The notes: generated by a model not told the origin, from the letters alone. Counted from the stretch's first letter, positions 26,189 through 38,100 are shown. The stretch: 64,000 nt of DNA from Sterolibacterium denitrificans (GCF_900174485.1 NZ_LT837803.1:2433305-2497304); one strand, 5' to 3'. Program-made: numbers and translations.

Positions 26189-27730
26189 TCAGTGATGGCG
26201 GTGGTGATGGCCGGTCACGTGATGCGTCTGGCTGGCGGCATGATGGCGCAGCTCGTGCAGCGGACGGCCCGGCGTCTTGTGGCCGATCTTCTGCGGCAGC
26301 AGCGAACCCAGCACCATGCCCAGCGCCGAGACGCAGACGCCGATCAGTTGCGGCGGCACGGCATCGTCGCCGATCAGGGCATAGGCATACACGCCACCGC
26401 CGCCACTGCCGTCGGCGATCAGCAGCTCGACCATCAGCCAGGACAGCAGGCCGCCGATGATGGCCGCCAGCGCGCCCTGCGTCGTGGCGCGCTTCCAGAA
26501 GATGCCGCAGATCAGCGGCACGAAGGCGCCGGCCAGGGTGACCTTGTAGGCGCTCTCGACCATGTGGAAGATCGATGCCTCGGTATTCAGCGCGAAGGCC
26601 AGCACCAGCAGCGTGAAGCCGACCACCGTCAGGCGCATCACCCAGAGAAACTGGTGATCCCCCATCTTCGGCCAGAAGCCGCGGATCACGTTCTCGGCGA
26701 AGGTGACCGAAGGTGCCAGCAGCGTCGCCGAGGAGCAACTCATGATCGCCGACAGCACCGCGCCGAAGAACAGCACCTGGGCAAACAGGGGCGTGTATTG
26801 CAGCACCAGGGTGGGCAGCATCAACTGGCTGTCGGTTTCCAGCAAACCGCCGAACACCGTTGGGTCGATGAGGATGGCCGAATAGGCGATGAACATCGGC
26901 ACGAAAGTGAAGCAGAAATAGATCGAAGCGCCGAGGAAGGAGCCGGACAGCGCGACCTTTTCGCTCTTCGCCGAAGTGATGCGCTGGAATACGTCCTGCT
27001 GCGGAATCGAGCCGAGCATCATGGTCATGCCCGTGCCGATGAAAGCCACCCACTTCAGCATATCCGGCTCGGGAAAGAAATCCAGCTTGCCGGCCAGGCG
27101 GGCGTGGTCGATCACCGCGGGCGCCCCGCCATCGATCTGGCCGCTGACGACCCAGGCGATGAACAGCAGGCCGCCCATGGATACCGCCATCTGCACGAAG
27201 TCGAGGATGGCGACGGAGAACATGCCGCCGAAGGTGGTATAGGTGAGCACGATGGCCGAGCCGAGAATCATGCCGGTCTGCTGGCTCACCGCGCCATCGG
27301 TGACGACGTAGAAGATCAGGCCGAGCGCCTTGATCTGCGCGGCCACCCAGCCGAGGTAGGAGGCGACGATGCAGATCGTCGTCAGCACCTCGACGCTGCG
27401 GCTGTAGCGCATGCGATAAAAATCGCCGAGGGTGATGATGTTGAGCCGGTAGAGATAGCGCGAGAACAGCATGCCGGCAAAGATCAGGCACAGCGACGAA
27501 CCGAAGGGATCGGCCACCACGCCGGTCAGGCCATCCGTGACGAAGGTCGCGGAAACGCCGAAAACCGCCTCGGCGCCGAACCAGGTGGCGAACACCGTGG
27601 CGGTGACCACCGGCAGCGGCAGGCTGCGCCCGGCGACCGCGAAATCCTTCGCGCTATGTACCCGGGTCGCGGCCAGCAGGCCGATACCCACCGAAACCAT
27701 CAGATAGAGGATGACGAACCACAGCAGCAT
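26189..27730 (-). CDS. Sodium:solute symporter family protein with His-rich tail
   Basis: This 513-residue integral membrane protein has about 13 hydrophobic segments typical of the SSS family (LVVSVGIGL-like start, GRSLPLPVVTATVFATWFGAEAVFG, DFYRMRYSRSVEVL, GGMFSVAILDFVQ). It should couple Na+ entry to uptake of a small solute; the substrate cannot be assigned. After the last helix comes a cytoplasmic tail rich in His (RHHAASQTHHVTGHHHRHH). It lies 30 bp downstream of ubiB on the same strand without a clear ribosome-binding site. The IS element lies downstream of its 3' end and does not interrupt it. Confidence 0.92.
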   Translation of the reverse strand: MLLWFVILYLMVSVGIGLLAATRVHSAKDFAVAGRSLPLPVVTATVFATWFGAEAVFGVSATFVTDGLTGVVADPFGSSLCLIFAGMLFSRYLYRLNIITLGDFYRMRYSRSVEVLTTICIVASYLGWVAAQIKALGLIFYVVTDGAVSQQTGMILGSAIVLTYTTFGGMFSVAILDFVQMAVSMGGLLFIAWVVSGQIDGGAPAVIDHARLAGKLDFFPEPDMLKWVAFIGTGMTMMLGSIPQQDVFQRITSAKSEKVALSGSFLGASIYFCFTFVPMFIAYSAILIDPTVFGGLLETDSQLMLPTLVLQYTPLFAQVLFFGAVLSAIMSCSSATLLAPSVTFAENVIRGFWPKMGDHQFLWVMRLTVVGFTLLVLAFALNTEASIFHMVESAYKVTLAGAFVPLICGIFWKRATTQGALAAIIGGLLSWLMVELLIADGSGGGGVYAYALIGDDAVPPQLIGVCVSALGMVLGSLLPQKIGHKTPGRPLHELRHHAASQTHHVTGHHHRHH

Positions 27731-27760
27731 AGTCGTAGAAGAATGAGTGGTGAGGAGAGA

Positions 27761-29314
27761 TTAAAAACGCAGCAGGGCGAGAACGGCTGCGGCCAGCAGA
27801 CTCGGCAGGGCGATGCCCCAGGCCAGGCGGCTGCGGCGGCGGGCGGCGGCAAGGGCCTGCTGCAGCACCAGCAGCTCATCGGCGCGTTTGTCGCGCGCCT
27901 CGGCGGCGGCCAGCGTCTGGTGCAGCAGGCGCGGCAGGACCGGCAGCAGCTTGGCCCACTGCGGCGCCTCGTGCTTGAGGTTGGCCAGCAGACCGCGCCA
28001 GCCGACCTGCTCGCTCATCCAGCGTTCGAGAAAGGGCTTGGCCGTGGTCCACAGATCGAGCTCGGGATCGAGCTGGCGGCCCAGCCCTTCGATGTTGAGC
28101 AGGGTTTTTTGCAGCAACACCAGTTGCGGCTGCACTTCGATGTTGAAGCGCCGCGAAGTCTGGAACAGGCGCAGCAGCACGCGGCCGAAGGAAATCTCGC
28201 TCAGGGGCCGATCGAAGAAAGGCTCGCAGACGGCGCGCACGGCGGACGCCAGTTCATCGACCCGCGTGCCCGGCGGCGCCCAGCCGGATTCGATGTGCGC
28301 CTCGGCCACACGCTTGTAGTCGCGCTGGAAGAAAGCCAGCAGATTCTGCGCGAGATAATTCTTGTCGACATCGGACAGCGTGCCGACGATGCCGAAGTCC
28401 AGCGCCACGTACTGGCCGCCCGGCGCGACGAAGATGTTGCCCGGGTGCATGTCGGCATGGAAGAAGCCGTCGCGGAATACCTGGGTGAAGAAAATCTCCA
28501 CGCCGTTCTTCGATAGCTGCTTGAGGTCGATGCCCTGCTCGCGCAGGCTGTCGATCTGGCTGATCGGCGTGCCATGCATGCGCTCCATGACCATCACCGC
28601 TTCGTCGCAGAAGTCCCAATGCACCTCGGGCACCCGCAGGATCGGCGAATCCTTGAAATTGCGCCGCAGCAGCGAGCAATTCGCCGCTTCGCGCATCAGG
28701 TCGAGTTCGTCGTGCAGATACTTCTCGAACTCGGCCACCACTTCGCGCGGCCTCAGACGCCGGCCGTCGGCCCAGACCTTTTCCAGCAGCGCAGCGCCGG
28801 CCTGCAGCAGTTCGATGTCATGCTGGATGATGGCGCGGATGCCCGGCCGCAGAATTTTGACCGCCACCTCATGGCCGCCGTCTTCCTCGCGCAAGGTGGC
28901 GAAATGCACCTGAGCCACCGATGCCGAGGCCACCGGCTCGCGCTCGAAGCGGGCAAACACCTCATCGACCGGCCGACCATAGACCTTTTCCAGCAGCGCC
29001 ACGGCCTCATCCGCCGGAAAAGGCGGCACCTGATCCTGCAATTTGGCCAGTTCCTCGGCGATGTCCGGCGCCAGCAGATCGCGCCGCGTCGACAGGATCT
29101 GCCCGAACTTGACGAAGATCGGCCCCAGCGCCTCCAGCGCCAGGCGCAACCGCACCGCGCGCGGCAATGCCAGTTGGGCGCTGCCGCGCCGCCAGAACTG
29201 GCAGGCATTGGCAACGCGCAGCAAACGACCGCTGGTTTCGTGCTCCAACAGCATCTGATCCAGCCCGTAACGGCTGGCCACACGCATGATTTTCAGCAAA
29301 CGCGGCAGGGACAT
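27761..29314 (-). CDS. ubiB: UbiB, ubiquinone biosynthesis ATPase/kinase-like protein
   Basis: This 517-residue ABC1/UbiB-family protein supports ubiquinone synthesis, probably by extracting or handling hydrophobic intermediates at the membrane. It shows the KxGQ motif ([15 protein letters not shown]), the Ala-rich loop replaced by [28 protein letters not shown] and ALDFGIVG. C-terminal hydrophobic segments (about 492-515) anchor it. The frame is open to 29575, but the ATG at 29314 ([20 protein letters not shown]) matches where the family begins. Confidence 0.94.
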   Translation of the reverse strand: MSLPRLLKIMRVASRYGLDQMLLEHETSGRLLRVANACQFWRRGSAQLALPRAVRLRLALEALGPIFVKFGQILSTRRDLLAPDIAEELAKLQDQVPPFPADEAVALLEKVYGRPVDEVFARFEREPVASASVAQVHFATLREEDGGHEVAVKILRPGIRAIIQHDIELLQAGAALLEKVWADGRRLRPREVVAEFEKYLHDELDLMREAANCSLLRRNFKDSPILRVPEVHWDFCDEAVMVMERMHGTPISQIDSLREQGIDLKQLSKNGVEIFFTQVFRDGFFHADMHPGNIFVAPGGQYVALDFGIVGTLSDVDKNYLAQNLLAFFQRDYKRVAEAHIESGWAPPGTRVDELASAVRAVCEPFFDRPLSEISFGRVLLRLFQTSRRFNIEVQPQLVLLQKTLLNIEGLGRQLDPELDLWTTAKPFLERWMSEQVGWRGLLANLKHEAPQWAKLLPVLPRLLHQTLAAAEARDKRADELLVLQQALAAARRRSRLAWGIALPSLLAAAVLALLRF

Positions 29315-29584
29315 GTCGGATGAGGCAAGCGCCTTTGCGCAGGGCCGGAAACGGCCTGAACAACCCCGCGCCCCTTGTGGAAAAGGCGGCATTTTCCCAC
29401 AGCCGCCGCAAAGCTGAAAGAGCGTCAACCGCCCTGTCCGAGCGTGCGCCAAAAGCCCCGCGACGAGTGATTTTGGAAGCTCTGATGCCGGCACGGCGCT
29501 CCGGTAAAATCGGCGAATCCGACCCGCTCCAGCCCACCGGAAATACCGCTGAAATACGCAAGAAGTCCGCATCACTGGAATGCC

Positions 29585-31657
29585 ATGAACACATTACGCA
29601 CTTTCCTGCATCGCCTGCTGGGCCGGCCGGCCAGCGGCAGCGATCCGCTGCACGAGGCGCTGGAGCCATTCCGCAATCCCGAGGCGAACACCCTGGCGCT
29701 GCTGCGCCGCCTGGTCGGCGTGCTGCGCCCGAAGAACCGCCGCGACGACCACATCGCCCGCTACCGGCGCATGCTCGACCGGCTCGATGCCGACGGCGAA
29801 CTGCGCGCGGCGTTTCGCCGCCACGTCATCCATTTCGTCGCCGAGCGGCGGCTGATCACCTTCTTCACCGACAGCGGGATCCTGCCGGGCACCGGCTTCT
29901 TCTCGGAATGGGGACGCATCCTCGGCAGCCGCCTGCTGCCCGAAGTCAGCGACGAGCGCCGCCTCAAGGACTGCCTGCAACTGATCTACGACCGACCCAA
30001 CGACTGGCAATGGCTGGAGCAGATTCCGGAAGATTGCTCCAGCCGCTTCTGGAACCTGATCGCCACCGCCGACGAGCTCCACAGCGTCAGTTGGCGGCCG
30101 GTGCAGGAGCAGATGCTCGATGCGGTACTGCTGCTGGCCCACCGCATCAGCGGCCTGGGCGTGGATAGCGAGCTGATGCGCGCATCGAGCAACTTCGACG
30201 ACAACCTGCCGCGCTTCGTCGCTCTCTCGGCCGAGGCGCTGGATTTCGTCAATGCCTATCGCCAGGCGCTCGACGACCCGGCGCAGTCGCCGGACGACGG
30301 CAAGCAACTGATGGTCATCATCGATCAGTGCATGGAAACCTTGCAGCGCATCCGCAAGAGCGCGCGCACCACCGGCACCAGTCTGCACCTGTCCTATCTG
30401 CTGACGCGCAGCCAGCAGAGTCTGGAGCGCCTGCAGGAGCTGACGACCATCCTGCTCGCCAGCCGGCAGGCCCGCCTCGACGCCGAGGCGTTCGCCGCCT
30501 GCAGCGAATTCGTCCGCACGGCCTTTCTCGCCCAGACCCGGCGCAACAGCCTGGGCTTCTACCTCGGCCAGCTCTCCAGCCTGCTGGCCGTGCGCGTCAC
30601 CGAAAACGCCGCGCGCTCGGGCGAGCACTACATCTGCGAGACGGCCGCCGACTACCGTCACATGTGGTGGTCGGCCGGCGGCGCCGGGGTGTTCATCGCC
30701 GGCATGTCGCTGCTCAAGATCAATGTCGGCACCCTGGACATTTCACTCTTCAACACCGCCTTTCTCTACAGCATGATCTACGGCCTGGGCTTCGTCGTGA
30801 TCTACCTGCTGGGCATGACCGTGGCCACCAAGCAGCCGGCGATGACCGCCCAGACCCTGGCCAGCCTGCTGGGCGATCTCAGGCTCAACCGCGGCGCCGA
30901 CCTCGAACGCCTGGTCGACGTCATTGCCGCGGTCTGCCGCAGCCAACTGGCGGCGATTGCCGGCAACGTGATGGTGGCCATCCCCATGGCGATCGCCCTG
31001 GGCTACGGCCTCACGGCCTGGTTCGGCGAGCCGCAGATCAGCCGCGACCAGGCCGCCCATCTGCTGCACGACCTCGACATCTTTTCCTGGGCCATTCCGC
31101 ATGCCGCCATCGCCGGCTTCTATTTGTATTTATCGGGTCTGATCAACGGCTACTTCGACAACCGCGCCGCCTACGCCGACATCGGCTTGCGCGTGGCCAG
31201 CCTGCGCTGGCTGAAGCGGCTGCTGGGCGCGGGCCGGGCACGAAAGGTCGGCGCCTACGTCGAGGATCACCTGGGCGGCATCATGGGGAATTTCCTCTTC
31301 GGCTGCATGCTCGGCTCGACCGGGATCATCGGCATCATCCTCGGGCTGCCCATCGACATCCGCCACATCGCCTTCTCCTCGGCCAATTTCGGCTATACCC
31401 TGGTTGGCTACGGATTCGATCTGCCGCTCGCCCATATCGCCTGGGCCGCTTTCGGCTTCCTGGCCTTCGGCTGCACCAACCTGCTGGTCAGCTTCGCGCT
31501 GGCCCTGCGCACGGCGATGCGCGCGCGCGGCATCCAGTTCAACCATGGCGGTCCGCTGGCCGAGGCGCTCTGGCAGCGCCTGCGCCAAGACCCGCGCTGC
31601 TTCGTGCTGCCGCCGCGGCCCCTGGCGGAGCAGAACGTGGCGCCGGACGGCAGCTAA
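29585..31657 (+). CDS. Gcr-family (PF10136-like) integral membrane protein
   Basis: This 690-residue protein has a soluble helical N-terminal half (1-355) and then about seven membrane segments, for example [34 protein letters not shown] and [21 protein letters not shown]. It matches the betaproteobacterial family annotated as site-specific recombinase, from a gonococcal gene named gcr. The sequence shows no tyrosine- or serine-recombinase motif and is a membrane protein, so the recombinase label is doubtful. It is divergent from ubiB. The 270-bp gap holds no gene; TAAAAT at 29502-29507 may be a -10 box. Confidence 0.8.
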   Translation: MNTLRTFLHRLLGRPASGSDPLHEALEPFRNPEANTLALLRRLVGVLRPKNRRDDHIARYRRMLDRLDADGELRAAFRRHVIHFVAERRLITFFTDSGILPGTGFFSEWGRILGSRLLPEVSDERRLKDCLQLIYDRPNDWQWLEQIPEDCSSRFWNLIATADELHSVSWRPVQEQMLDAVLLLAHRISGLGVDSELMRASSNFDDNLPRFVALSAEALDFVNAYRQALDDPAQSPDDGKQLMVIIDQCMETLQRIRKSARTTGTSLHLSYLLTRSQQSLERLQELTTILLASRQARLDAEAFAACSEFVRTAFLAQTRRNSLGFYLGQLSSLLAVRVTENAARSGEHYICETAADYRHMWWSAGGAGVFIAGMSLLKINVGTLDISLFNTAFLYSMIYGLGFVVIYLLGMTVATKQPAMTAQTLASLLGDLRLNRGADLERLVDVIAAVCRSQLAAIAGNVMVAIPMAIALGYGLTAWFGEPQISRDQAAHLLHDLDIFSWAIPHAAIAGFYLYLSGLINGYFDNRAAYADIGLRVASLRWLKRLLGAGRARKVGAYVEDHLGGIMGNFLFGCMLGSTGIIGIILGLPIDIRHIAFSSANFGYTLVGYGFDLPLAHIAWAAFGFLAFGCTNLLVSFALALRTAMRARGIQFNHGGPLAEALWQRLRQDPRCFVLPPRPLAEQNVAPDGS

Positions 31658-31672
31658 TACCGCACTCGCGAA

Positions 31673-33127
31673 TCAGCTCGCCACGCAGTTGCGGCCGCCC
31701 TGCTTTGCGGCATACAGCGCCTTGTCCGCGCGGTTGATCAGGCTTTCGATGCTCTCCGCGTCGGCATGACAGGCCAGACCGATGCTGGCGCTGACCGGGA
31801 TCGCCTGCCCGCCTGCCATGACCGGCGCGGCCGCCACGGCCGCGCGCAGCGCCTCGGCCATGAAGCGTGCCTCTTTTTCATGACACCCCTTGAGCAGCAG
31901 CAAAAACTCCTCGCCGCCCCAGCGCACGGCCAGATCGGACGTGCGCAGGCGTCCTTGCAGCGTGCGCGCAACGGCCTCCAGCACGGCATCTCCCGCCGTA
32001 TGCCCATGGCTGTCGTTGATGCTCTTGAAATGATCGATATCGACCAGCAGCACGCAGAACGGACGCGGCTCGCGCCGATGCTCGGCGAGCAGCTTCGCCG
32101 CCAGGATCTCAAAGGCATGGCGATTGAGCAGGCCCGTCAGCTTGTCGGTCGAGGCCATCTCCTCGATGCGGGACTGGTAATGGCCCAGCGCCAGGCTGGC
32201 GCACCATAGCACCACCAGGGTAACCACCAGGCTGATCGCCAGATTGATCCACATGGTATGGCGCAGCTTCGCCAGGCTGGTCGATTCATTCTGCTCGACG
32301 AACAGGTACCACTTGAGTTCGGGCAGGTAGTTGAAATGCAGGACGTGGCTATCGCCGCCGGCCTCGAATTGCCGCGCGCCGCTGCGCGCGGCAAGGATGC
32401 CATCGACGAGCGGACCCAGCCCGTCAACCGCTCTCAGATCCTGGCCCAGGCCGTCGCGCCCGCCGCGCAACTGGATCACGCGGCCATGCGCATCCGCAAA
32501 GTAGATGGTGCGCTGGAAACGCTGCTGGTAATCCTCGATGAGGCGGCTCACCGCATCGGCCGTCAAGCCGACGCCGGCGGCGCCGAGATAGCGCCCGTCG
32601 TAATCGAAAACGCGGTAATTGATGAAGATGGTCAGCGCATCGGCATTCGCCATGTCGACGTCGACATTGATCTCGTAGGCATCCTTCATCCCGCGCACGC
32701 GGTAATACCAGGCATCGCGCGGCTCATCGGCCTGGATCCGCTTGAGTATGCCCTTGCCGGTGTAGTAGTTCCCGGTTTTCTCGGAAACGAAGAAACTGCT
32801 GAACGCGCCGTAGTGGCGGCGGATTTCCATCAGGTAGCGGGCGATCTCGTCGACGTCCCCCTCGCCGCGCAGCACCCAGTCGCGCAAGAAGGTGTCCTGC
32901 GCCATGGCCGAGGAAATCAGGATCGGCCGCACCAGATCCTTCTGGATTTCCGAATAGACGTTGCTGGAAGTCAGCGGCAACTCGGTCTCGACGATGGCGG
33001 CGTGAATCTGCCTGTATGAGGCGAAATATCCCAGCAAGGTGACACCGGAAAACCCGGCAAAAAGCAAAAGCGCCAGTACGACCAGCAGGCTGCGGCGATC
33101 AAAAATGCGGGTTTGGGCCATGGACAT
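31673..33127 (-). CDS. Membrane diguanylate cyclase with Cache-type periplasmic sensor
   Basis: This 484-residue protein has TM1 (about 9-32), a periplasmic double-Cache-like domain (about 33-300; TIFINYRVFDYDGRYLGAAGVGL) and TM2 (about 302-322). A GGDEF domain with intact GGEEF and an inhibitory RTSD five residues earlier ends it. It should make c-di-GMP in response to an external small molecule. There is no EAL domain. The start is uncertain: 33127 (MSMAQTRIF) or 33121; the frame is open to 33202. Confidence 0.9.
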   Translation of the reverse strand: MSMAQTRIFDRRSLLVVLALLLFAGFSGVTLLGYFASYRQIHAAIVETELPLTSSNVYSEIQKDLVRPILISSAMAQDTFLRDWVLRGEGDVDEIARYLMEIRRHYGAFSSFFVSEKTGNYYTGKGILKRIQADEPRDAWYYRVRGMKDAYEINVDVDMANADALTIFINYRVFDYDGRYLGAAGVGLTADAVSRLIEDYQQRFQRTIYFADAHGRVIQLRGGRDGLGQDLRAVDGLGPLVDGILAARSGARQFEAGGDSHVLHFNYLPELKWYLFVEQNESTSLAKLRHTMWINLAISLVVTLVVLWCASLALGHYQSRIEEMASTDKLTGLLNRHAFEILAAKLLAEHRREPRPFCVLLVDIDHFKSINDSHGHTAGDAVLEAVARTLQGRLRTSDLAVRWGGEEFLLLLKGCHEKEARFMAEALRAAVAAAPVMAGGQAIPVSASIGLACHADAESIESLINRADKALYAAKQGGRNCVAS

Positions 33128-33249
33128 GTTCCGTGGGGTTGCCGGATGCAGAAAAACCTCGACAATGACGAACCGAATGCAACGAGGAAGGGACGGGAAC
33201 ATCCGACGACGGACGCAACCGGTACAATTTGCCGGCGGCGAAACCGATC

Positions 33250-33278
33250 TTGCAAGACGATCCGGAGGGCCGTATTAA
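33250..33278 (+). promoter_or_regulatory. Sigma70-type promoter for tamA-tamB
   Basis: TTGCAA (33250-33255), 17-bp spacer, TATTAA (33273-33278), 52 bp before the tamA ATG. Four of six bases match consensus in each box and the spacing is ideal. Confidence 0.55.
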
Positions 33279-33329
33279 ATCGCCTTTCGGTCATCCCACC
33301 AATATTTTCTGTCGATTCCGGGCGAATCC

Positions 33330-35117
33330 ATGCGCATTTACTGGCTGTCATTCCTGCTGCTCGGCCTGCCTGCGCTGGCGATGGCCAGGACCGTGCTGGA
33401 AGCGCCGCCGGAGATCGCTCGCCTCATCGCGCCTCATTTGTCCGAGGAAGACATCGGCCCGCGCCGGTTGCGCAGCCTGGTCGGTGAGATCCTCGCGACC
33501 GAAGGCTATTTCAGCCCGCAACTGCAGTTCAGCCGCCAGCCTGGGGAGAGCGGTGAAGGCGACCAAGATACCGATGCGCCGCTGCGCCGGCTCGGCATCG
33601 ACGCGGGACCGCGCACGCACGTCAGCCAGGTCGACATCCGCATCGACGGCGCGCTCGATCCGGCGCGACGCGCGGCCCTGATCGACGGCTGGCGCCTGTC
33701 TGCCGGCCAGCCCTTCCGCCAGAACGCGTGGAACGATGCCAAGCAGGATCTGCTGGCGCGTCTGCTGGCCGAGGAATATCCGGCTGCCCGCCTGATGGAC
33801 AGCCGCGCGCGGATCGACGTCGCCAGCCAGCGCGCCGAACTGACGCTGCACTATGCGGCCGGCCCGCGCTACGTCTACAGCCGCGACCCGCTGATCATCA
33901 GCGGTCTGGCGCGTTATCCGGCAGCGCTCGTCGAGCGCTACAACCGCAGCATCCGGCCCGGCGCGGCCTATCGCGAAGAGGATCTCAACCAGTTGCAGGC
34001 CGCGCTGCAGGCCAGCCCCTACTTCAGCACCGCCGAGGTGCAACTGGAGCGCGCTACCGCCGTTGCCGATGCCGTAGCCGTTGCCGCAACCACCGGGACC
34101 GATGCCGCCGATGCTGCCGCGACTTCAGCCGCCCCCTTGCAGGCCGCGGTCAACGTGACGCTGCGCGAACGGCCGGCTCACCACATCAGTCTGGGCGCGG
34201 GGGTGAGTTCGAATACCGGGATGCGCGGCGAATTCGCCTACGCCACGCCGGACTTCGCCAACCAGGCCTGGGATCTGCACAGCGGCCTGCGCCTGGAACA
34301 GAAACGGCAGACGCTCTACGCCGACATCTTTCTGCCGCCGGATGCGCGCGATCGCCGTTACAGCCTCGGCGTACTGGGCGAGACCAGCGACATCCAGGGA
34401 CTGCGCACCGTGCGCCAGGCCATCGGCGTGCAAAGCCGGCAGGCGCGCGGCAGCATCGAACAGCTGCTGTCGCTCAACTGGCTGCAGGAGCGCCGCGCCC
34501 CGGAGGGTGCGGCCGCGCTCACCAACCACGCCCTGGTGCCCAACCTGATGCTGACCTGGCGCCGGCTCGACAGCCTCATCGAACCGCGCAAGGGCACGGT
34601 GATCCAGGCCCAGATCGGCGGCGCGCTGCGCGGCCTGCTTTCCGACACCAATTTCCTGCGGCTTTCCGCCCGCATCCAGCACTATCTACCGTTGGGGCAA
34701 CGCGACCACCTGCTGCTGCGCGGCGAAATCGGCCACACCCGCGCCGGCGCCAGCCAGCGCATTCCGCAGGATTACCTGTTCCGCACGGGCGGCGCCGGCA
34801 CGGTGCGCGGCTACGCCTATCAGAGCCTGGGCATCAAGGAAGGCGCGGCCACCGTCGGCGGACGCTATCTGGGCATACTCAGCGCCGAATACACGCACTG
34901 GCTGGGCGATGGATCGGGTGAATGGGACGACTGGGGCATCGCGACTTTCGTCGATGCCGGCGATGTCAGCAATTCCCCGGGCGATTTTCGCTATGCCATG
35001 GGCTACGGTCTGGGCGCCCGCTGGCGCAGCCCGGCCGGACCGATCGGCGCCGACCTGGCCTACGGCCAGCGCAGCCGCAGCCTGCAACTGCATTTTTCCC
35101 TGGCCATACCTTTCTGA
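33330..35117 (+). CDS. tamA: Autotransporter assembly factor TamA (BamA/Omp85 family)
   Basis: This 595-residue outer-membrane protein has a signal peptide (MRIYWLSFLLLGLPALAMA), POTRA-type repeats (about 20-245) and a 16-strand Omp85 barrel that ends in Phe (HFSLAIPF). The barrel includes FRTGGAGTVRGYAYQSLG, the VRGY motif of the L6 loop. With TamB it forms a complex thought to help outer-membrane protein or lipid transport. It is followed 19 bp later by tamB. An Ala-rich low-complexity stretch (about 244-270) separates POTRA and barrel. Confidence 0.93.
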   Translation: MRIYWLSFLLLGLPALAMARTVLEAPPEIARLIAPHLSEEDIGPRRLRSLVGEILATEGYFSPQLQFSRQPGESGEGDQDTDAPLRRLGIDAGPRTHVSQVDIRIDGALDPARRAALIDGWRLSAGQPFRQNAWNDAKQDLLARLLAEEYPAARLMDSRARIDVASQRAELTLHYAAGPRYVYSRDPLIISGLARYPAALVERYNRSIRPGAAYREEDLNQLQAALQASPYFSTAEVQLERATAVADAVAVAATTGTDAADAAATSAAPLQAAVNVTLRERPAHHISLGAGVSSNTGMRGEFAYATPDFANQAWDLHSGLRLEQKRQTLYADIFLPPDARDRRYSLGVLGETSDIQGLRTVRQAIGVQSRQARGSIEQLLSLNWLQERRAPEGAAALTNHALVPNLMLTWRRLDSLIEPRKGTVIQAQIGGALRGLLSDTNFLRLSARIQHYLPLGQRDHLLLRGEIGHTRAGASQRIPQDYLFRTGGAGTVRGYAYQSLGIKEGAATVGGRYLGILSAEYTHWLGDGSGEWDDWGIATFVDAGDVSNSPGDFRYAMGYGLGARWRSPAGPIGADLAYGQRSRSLQLHFSLAIPF

Positions 35118-35138
35118 TCCCTTCTGATCCGTTCCGAT
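35113..35138. repeat. 10-bp repeat across the tamA-tamB junction
   Basis: TTCTGATCCC, TTCTGATCCG and TTCCGATGC follow one another; the first overlaps the tamA stop and the last touches the tamB start. Confidence 0.55.
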
Positions 35139-38100
35139 GCAGATGCCTCGCCTCCCGCTCATCCTTTGCTCCGCGCTGCTCTGCGCCCTGCTGGCCCTTG
35201 CCGGCGGCGCGCTCTGGCTGGTGAACAGCGAATCCGGTCTGCAGACGACGCTGAACCTCCTCGCCCGCTACGACGGCGCGCTGCACGTCGAAGGCGCGCG
35301 CGGCAGGCTGCTCGGCCCCATCGACATCGCGCGGCTGCGCTGGCAGCCAGGCAAGGGTGAAGGCGAAGACGATTTGCGTCTGGAAATCCGCCACCTGCAT
35401 CTAGACTGGTCGCCGCGGGCCTTGCTGCGAACTCAGCGTCAACGCCAACTGGATATCGGGCAGCTCCGGGCCGAACGCCTCACCCTGCATCTGCCGGCCA
35501 GCGACACGCCCGCCACGCTACCCGACGACCTGCAACTGCCGCTGCCCGTACAGATCAGGCAACTGGCGCTCGGCGAGCTGTATCTGGACGAGCGCCTGCT
35601 GGCGCAAAAACTCGCCGCCCGCCTGAGCAGCGACGGGCAACGGCATCGTCTCGACGCGCTGGATTTCGTGCGCGGCGCCATCGGCGTGAAACTCAGCGAA
35701 GCCATACAGCTCGACGCCCGGCCGCCCTTTGCCCTGCAAGGCAAGGCGCGCATCGAGGGACAACTGGAAATGGACGCAGTAGACGCCCTGGATGCGCAGC
35801 CACACTCATTCACGTTGGACATTCAAGCCAGCGGCACACTCGAACGCATCGCGCTGGATATTGCCGCCAATACGATCGCCACAACCGCCGACACCACCGC
35901 CGCGCTGAACGGCCAGGGAAGCATCCTCCTGACGCCCTTCGCCGCCCTGCCCTTTGCCAGCGCCCAACTGCGCTTCGGGCAGTTGAATCCGGCCGACTGG
36001 CAGGCGGATGCGCCCAACGCCCGGCTCGACCTGTCGCTCGATCTCGCGCCGCAGGATGCGGCCATCGTCGGCAGCTTCAAGCTCGCCAACCAGCAGCCCG
36101 GCCCGCTCGATCGGCAGCGTCTGCCGCTATCGAGCCTCAGCGGCAAGCTGCACTGGCAGGCGGACCAGGCGCAGCTCACCGAACTGCACGCCCGCCTGCC
36201 CGGCGCCGGCGAACTGACCGGCCGGGCCGACTGGCAGGGCGCGACGCAAACGCTGCATCTCGACCTGGCCGCCCGCCAACTGGATGCCAGCAAAATTGCC
36301 GGCATGCTGCGGCCCAGCCGGCTGGCCGGCAGCCTCGGCGCCGAACTGGGCCGCGATCGCCAGAGCCTGCGCCTCGATCTGCGCGACCGACGCATGCAAC
36401 TGCTGGCCGACGCCAGCCTGGCGGAGCGGCAACTGAGCATCCGCCAGTTGCGGCTGCAGGCCGGCGCCGCCGCGCTGCAACTGCATGGCGAGCTGGGGCT
36501 GGCCGCGCCGCGCCGCTTCAGGCTCGATGGCGAACTGCGGCAATTCGATCCGGCGCAATTCATGCAGCTCGCCCAACTCCCCGCGGCACATCTCAACGCC
36601 AGGCTGCAGGCCAGCGGCCAGTTGCTGCCCAAGCCGCAGGTGAGCGCGCAATTTACCCTGCGCGACAGCCAGCTCGCCCGCCAGCCGCTGGCCGGCCACG
36701 GCGCGCTGGCGCTGGCCTGGCCGGTGATTTCCAAAGCCGACATCGCCCTGACTGCCGGCAACAACCACCTGCGCGTCCTCGGCAATTACGGCACGGCCGA
36801 CGGGCGCCTGAGCATCGACCTGGACGCCCCGCAACTCGCCGCCTACGGACTGGAAGGCGGCCTGACGGCACAAGGCGAACTGCGCGGCAGCCTGCAACAA
36901 CCCCGCCTGAATCTGCAACTGGACGGCAAGCGGCTGGCCTGGCCGGAAAAATTCCAGCTGACGGGACTGAATCTGCAGATGGACGTCGGCAGCCGGGACG
37001 ATGCGCCACTCGACGTCAAACTGGCGCTGGAGCGGCTCGACCTGCCCGGACGCGCGGCGCTGCTGCGACAATTGCAACTGCAAAGCAGCGGCCGACTCGC
37101 CGCGCATCGCCTGCAAGCCAGCGGCAATCTGGCAGGCGGCAACCGCCTGCAATTGCTGGCCGAAGGCGGCTGGTCGACCAGCCGGCAGAGCTGGCAAGGC
37201 AAGCTGCAGGAAGCCACGTTGCGCAGCCGGGAACGCACGCGCAACTTCCGGTTGCAGCAGCCGGCGGTGCTCAGCGTCGGCATGAATGAGCGCAATTGGC
37301 AGATCGGCCCGCTGACGCTGGCCGGCGATCCGCTCGACTGGCGCGCCACCCTGCAGGCGGCCAGCACGGGCAAGCAATTGCAGGCCAGCCTGCAGGCCGA
37401 GGGCAGCCGCCTCGGCCAACTCGACGCCAGTTTGCAGGCCGCCATGCTCGATCCCTGGTCGCTCGACCGGACGGCGCGCTGGCAAGGCCGCCTGCGCAGC
37501 GACATCAGCGATCTGGGCTGGCTGGCCGAACTGATCGGCGAAGACTGGCAGAGCGCCGGACGCTTGCACGGCGAACTGCAACTGGGCGGCACGCCGCAAC
37601 ACCCCAGCGGCAGCGGCCGGCTGCGCGGCGAACGGCTGGCGCTGCAACTGCCCGAACAGGGACTGCAACTGACGGACGGCGAGCTGACTGCCGAACTGCA
37701 GGACGACCTGCTGCGCATCCGGCGCTTGGCCTTCGACAGCCCGCTGCAGCCCGCCCCGCGCGCCTTGCTGCGCAGCGCCCCGAATGAAAAAACCGCCATC
37801 GAGGCGCTGGGCGCGCGGCCCGGACGACTGGAAATCAGCGGCGAGATTCCACTGGCCTCGCTCGATCCAGACGGCGCGCGAGGACAGGAGACGAGCTGGC
37901 TGGAAGTGCGCCTGGATCGCCTCGGCGCCTGGCAGCGCAGCGATCAATGGCTGCTGCTCTCCGGCGACGGCCGCCTGTCCTGGCAGGCCGGCACCCTGGG
38001 CGCGCGCGGTCAGTTGCGGGTCGATGCCGGCTACTGGCAACTGGCGCGCGGCGGCACGCCGCGTCTGTCGGACGACGTTACCATCGTGCGAACTGGCGCG

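Noticed and set aside
29315-29575. Upstream extension of ubiB by 87 codons
   Set aside because: The added residues are Cys/Arg-rich and unlike UbiB; the family start matches [10 protein letters not shown].
29585-31657. Functional site-specific recombinase
   Set aside because: No catalytic tyrosine or serine recombinase motif; the protein is largely membrane-embedded.
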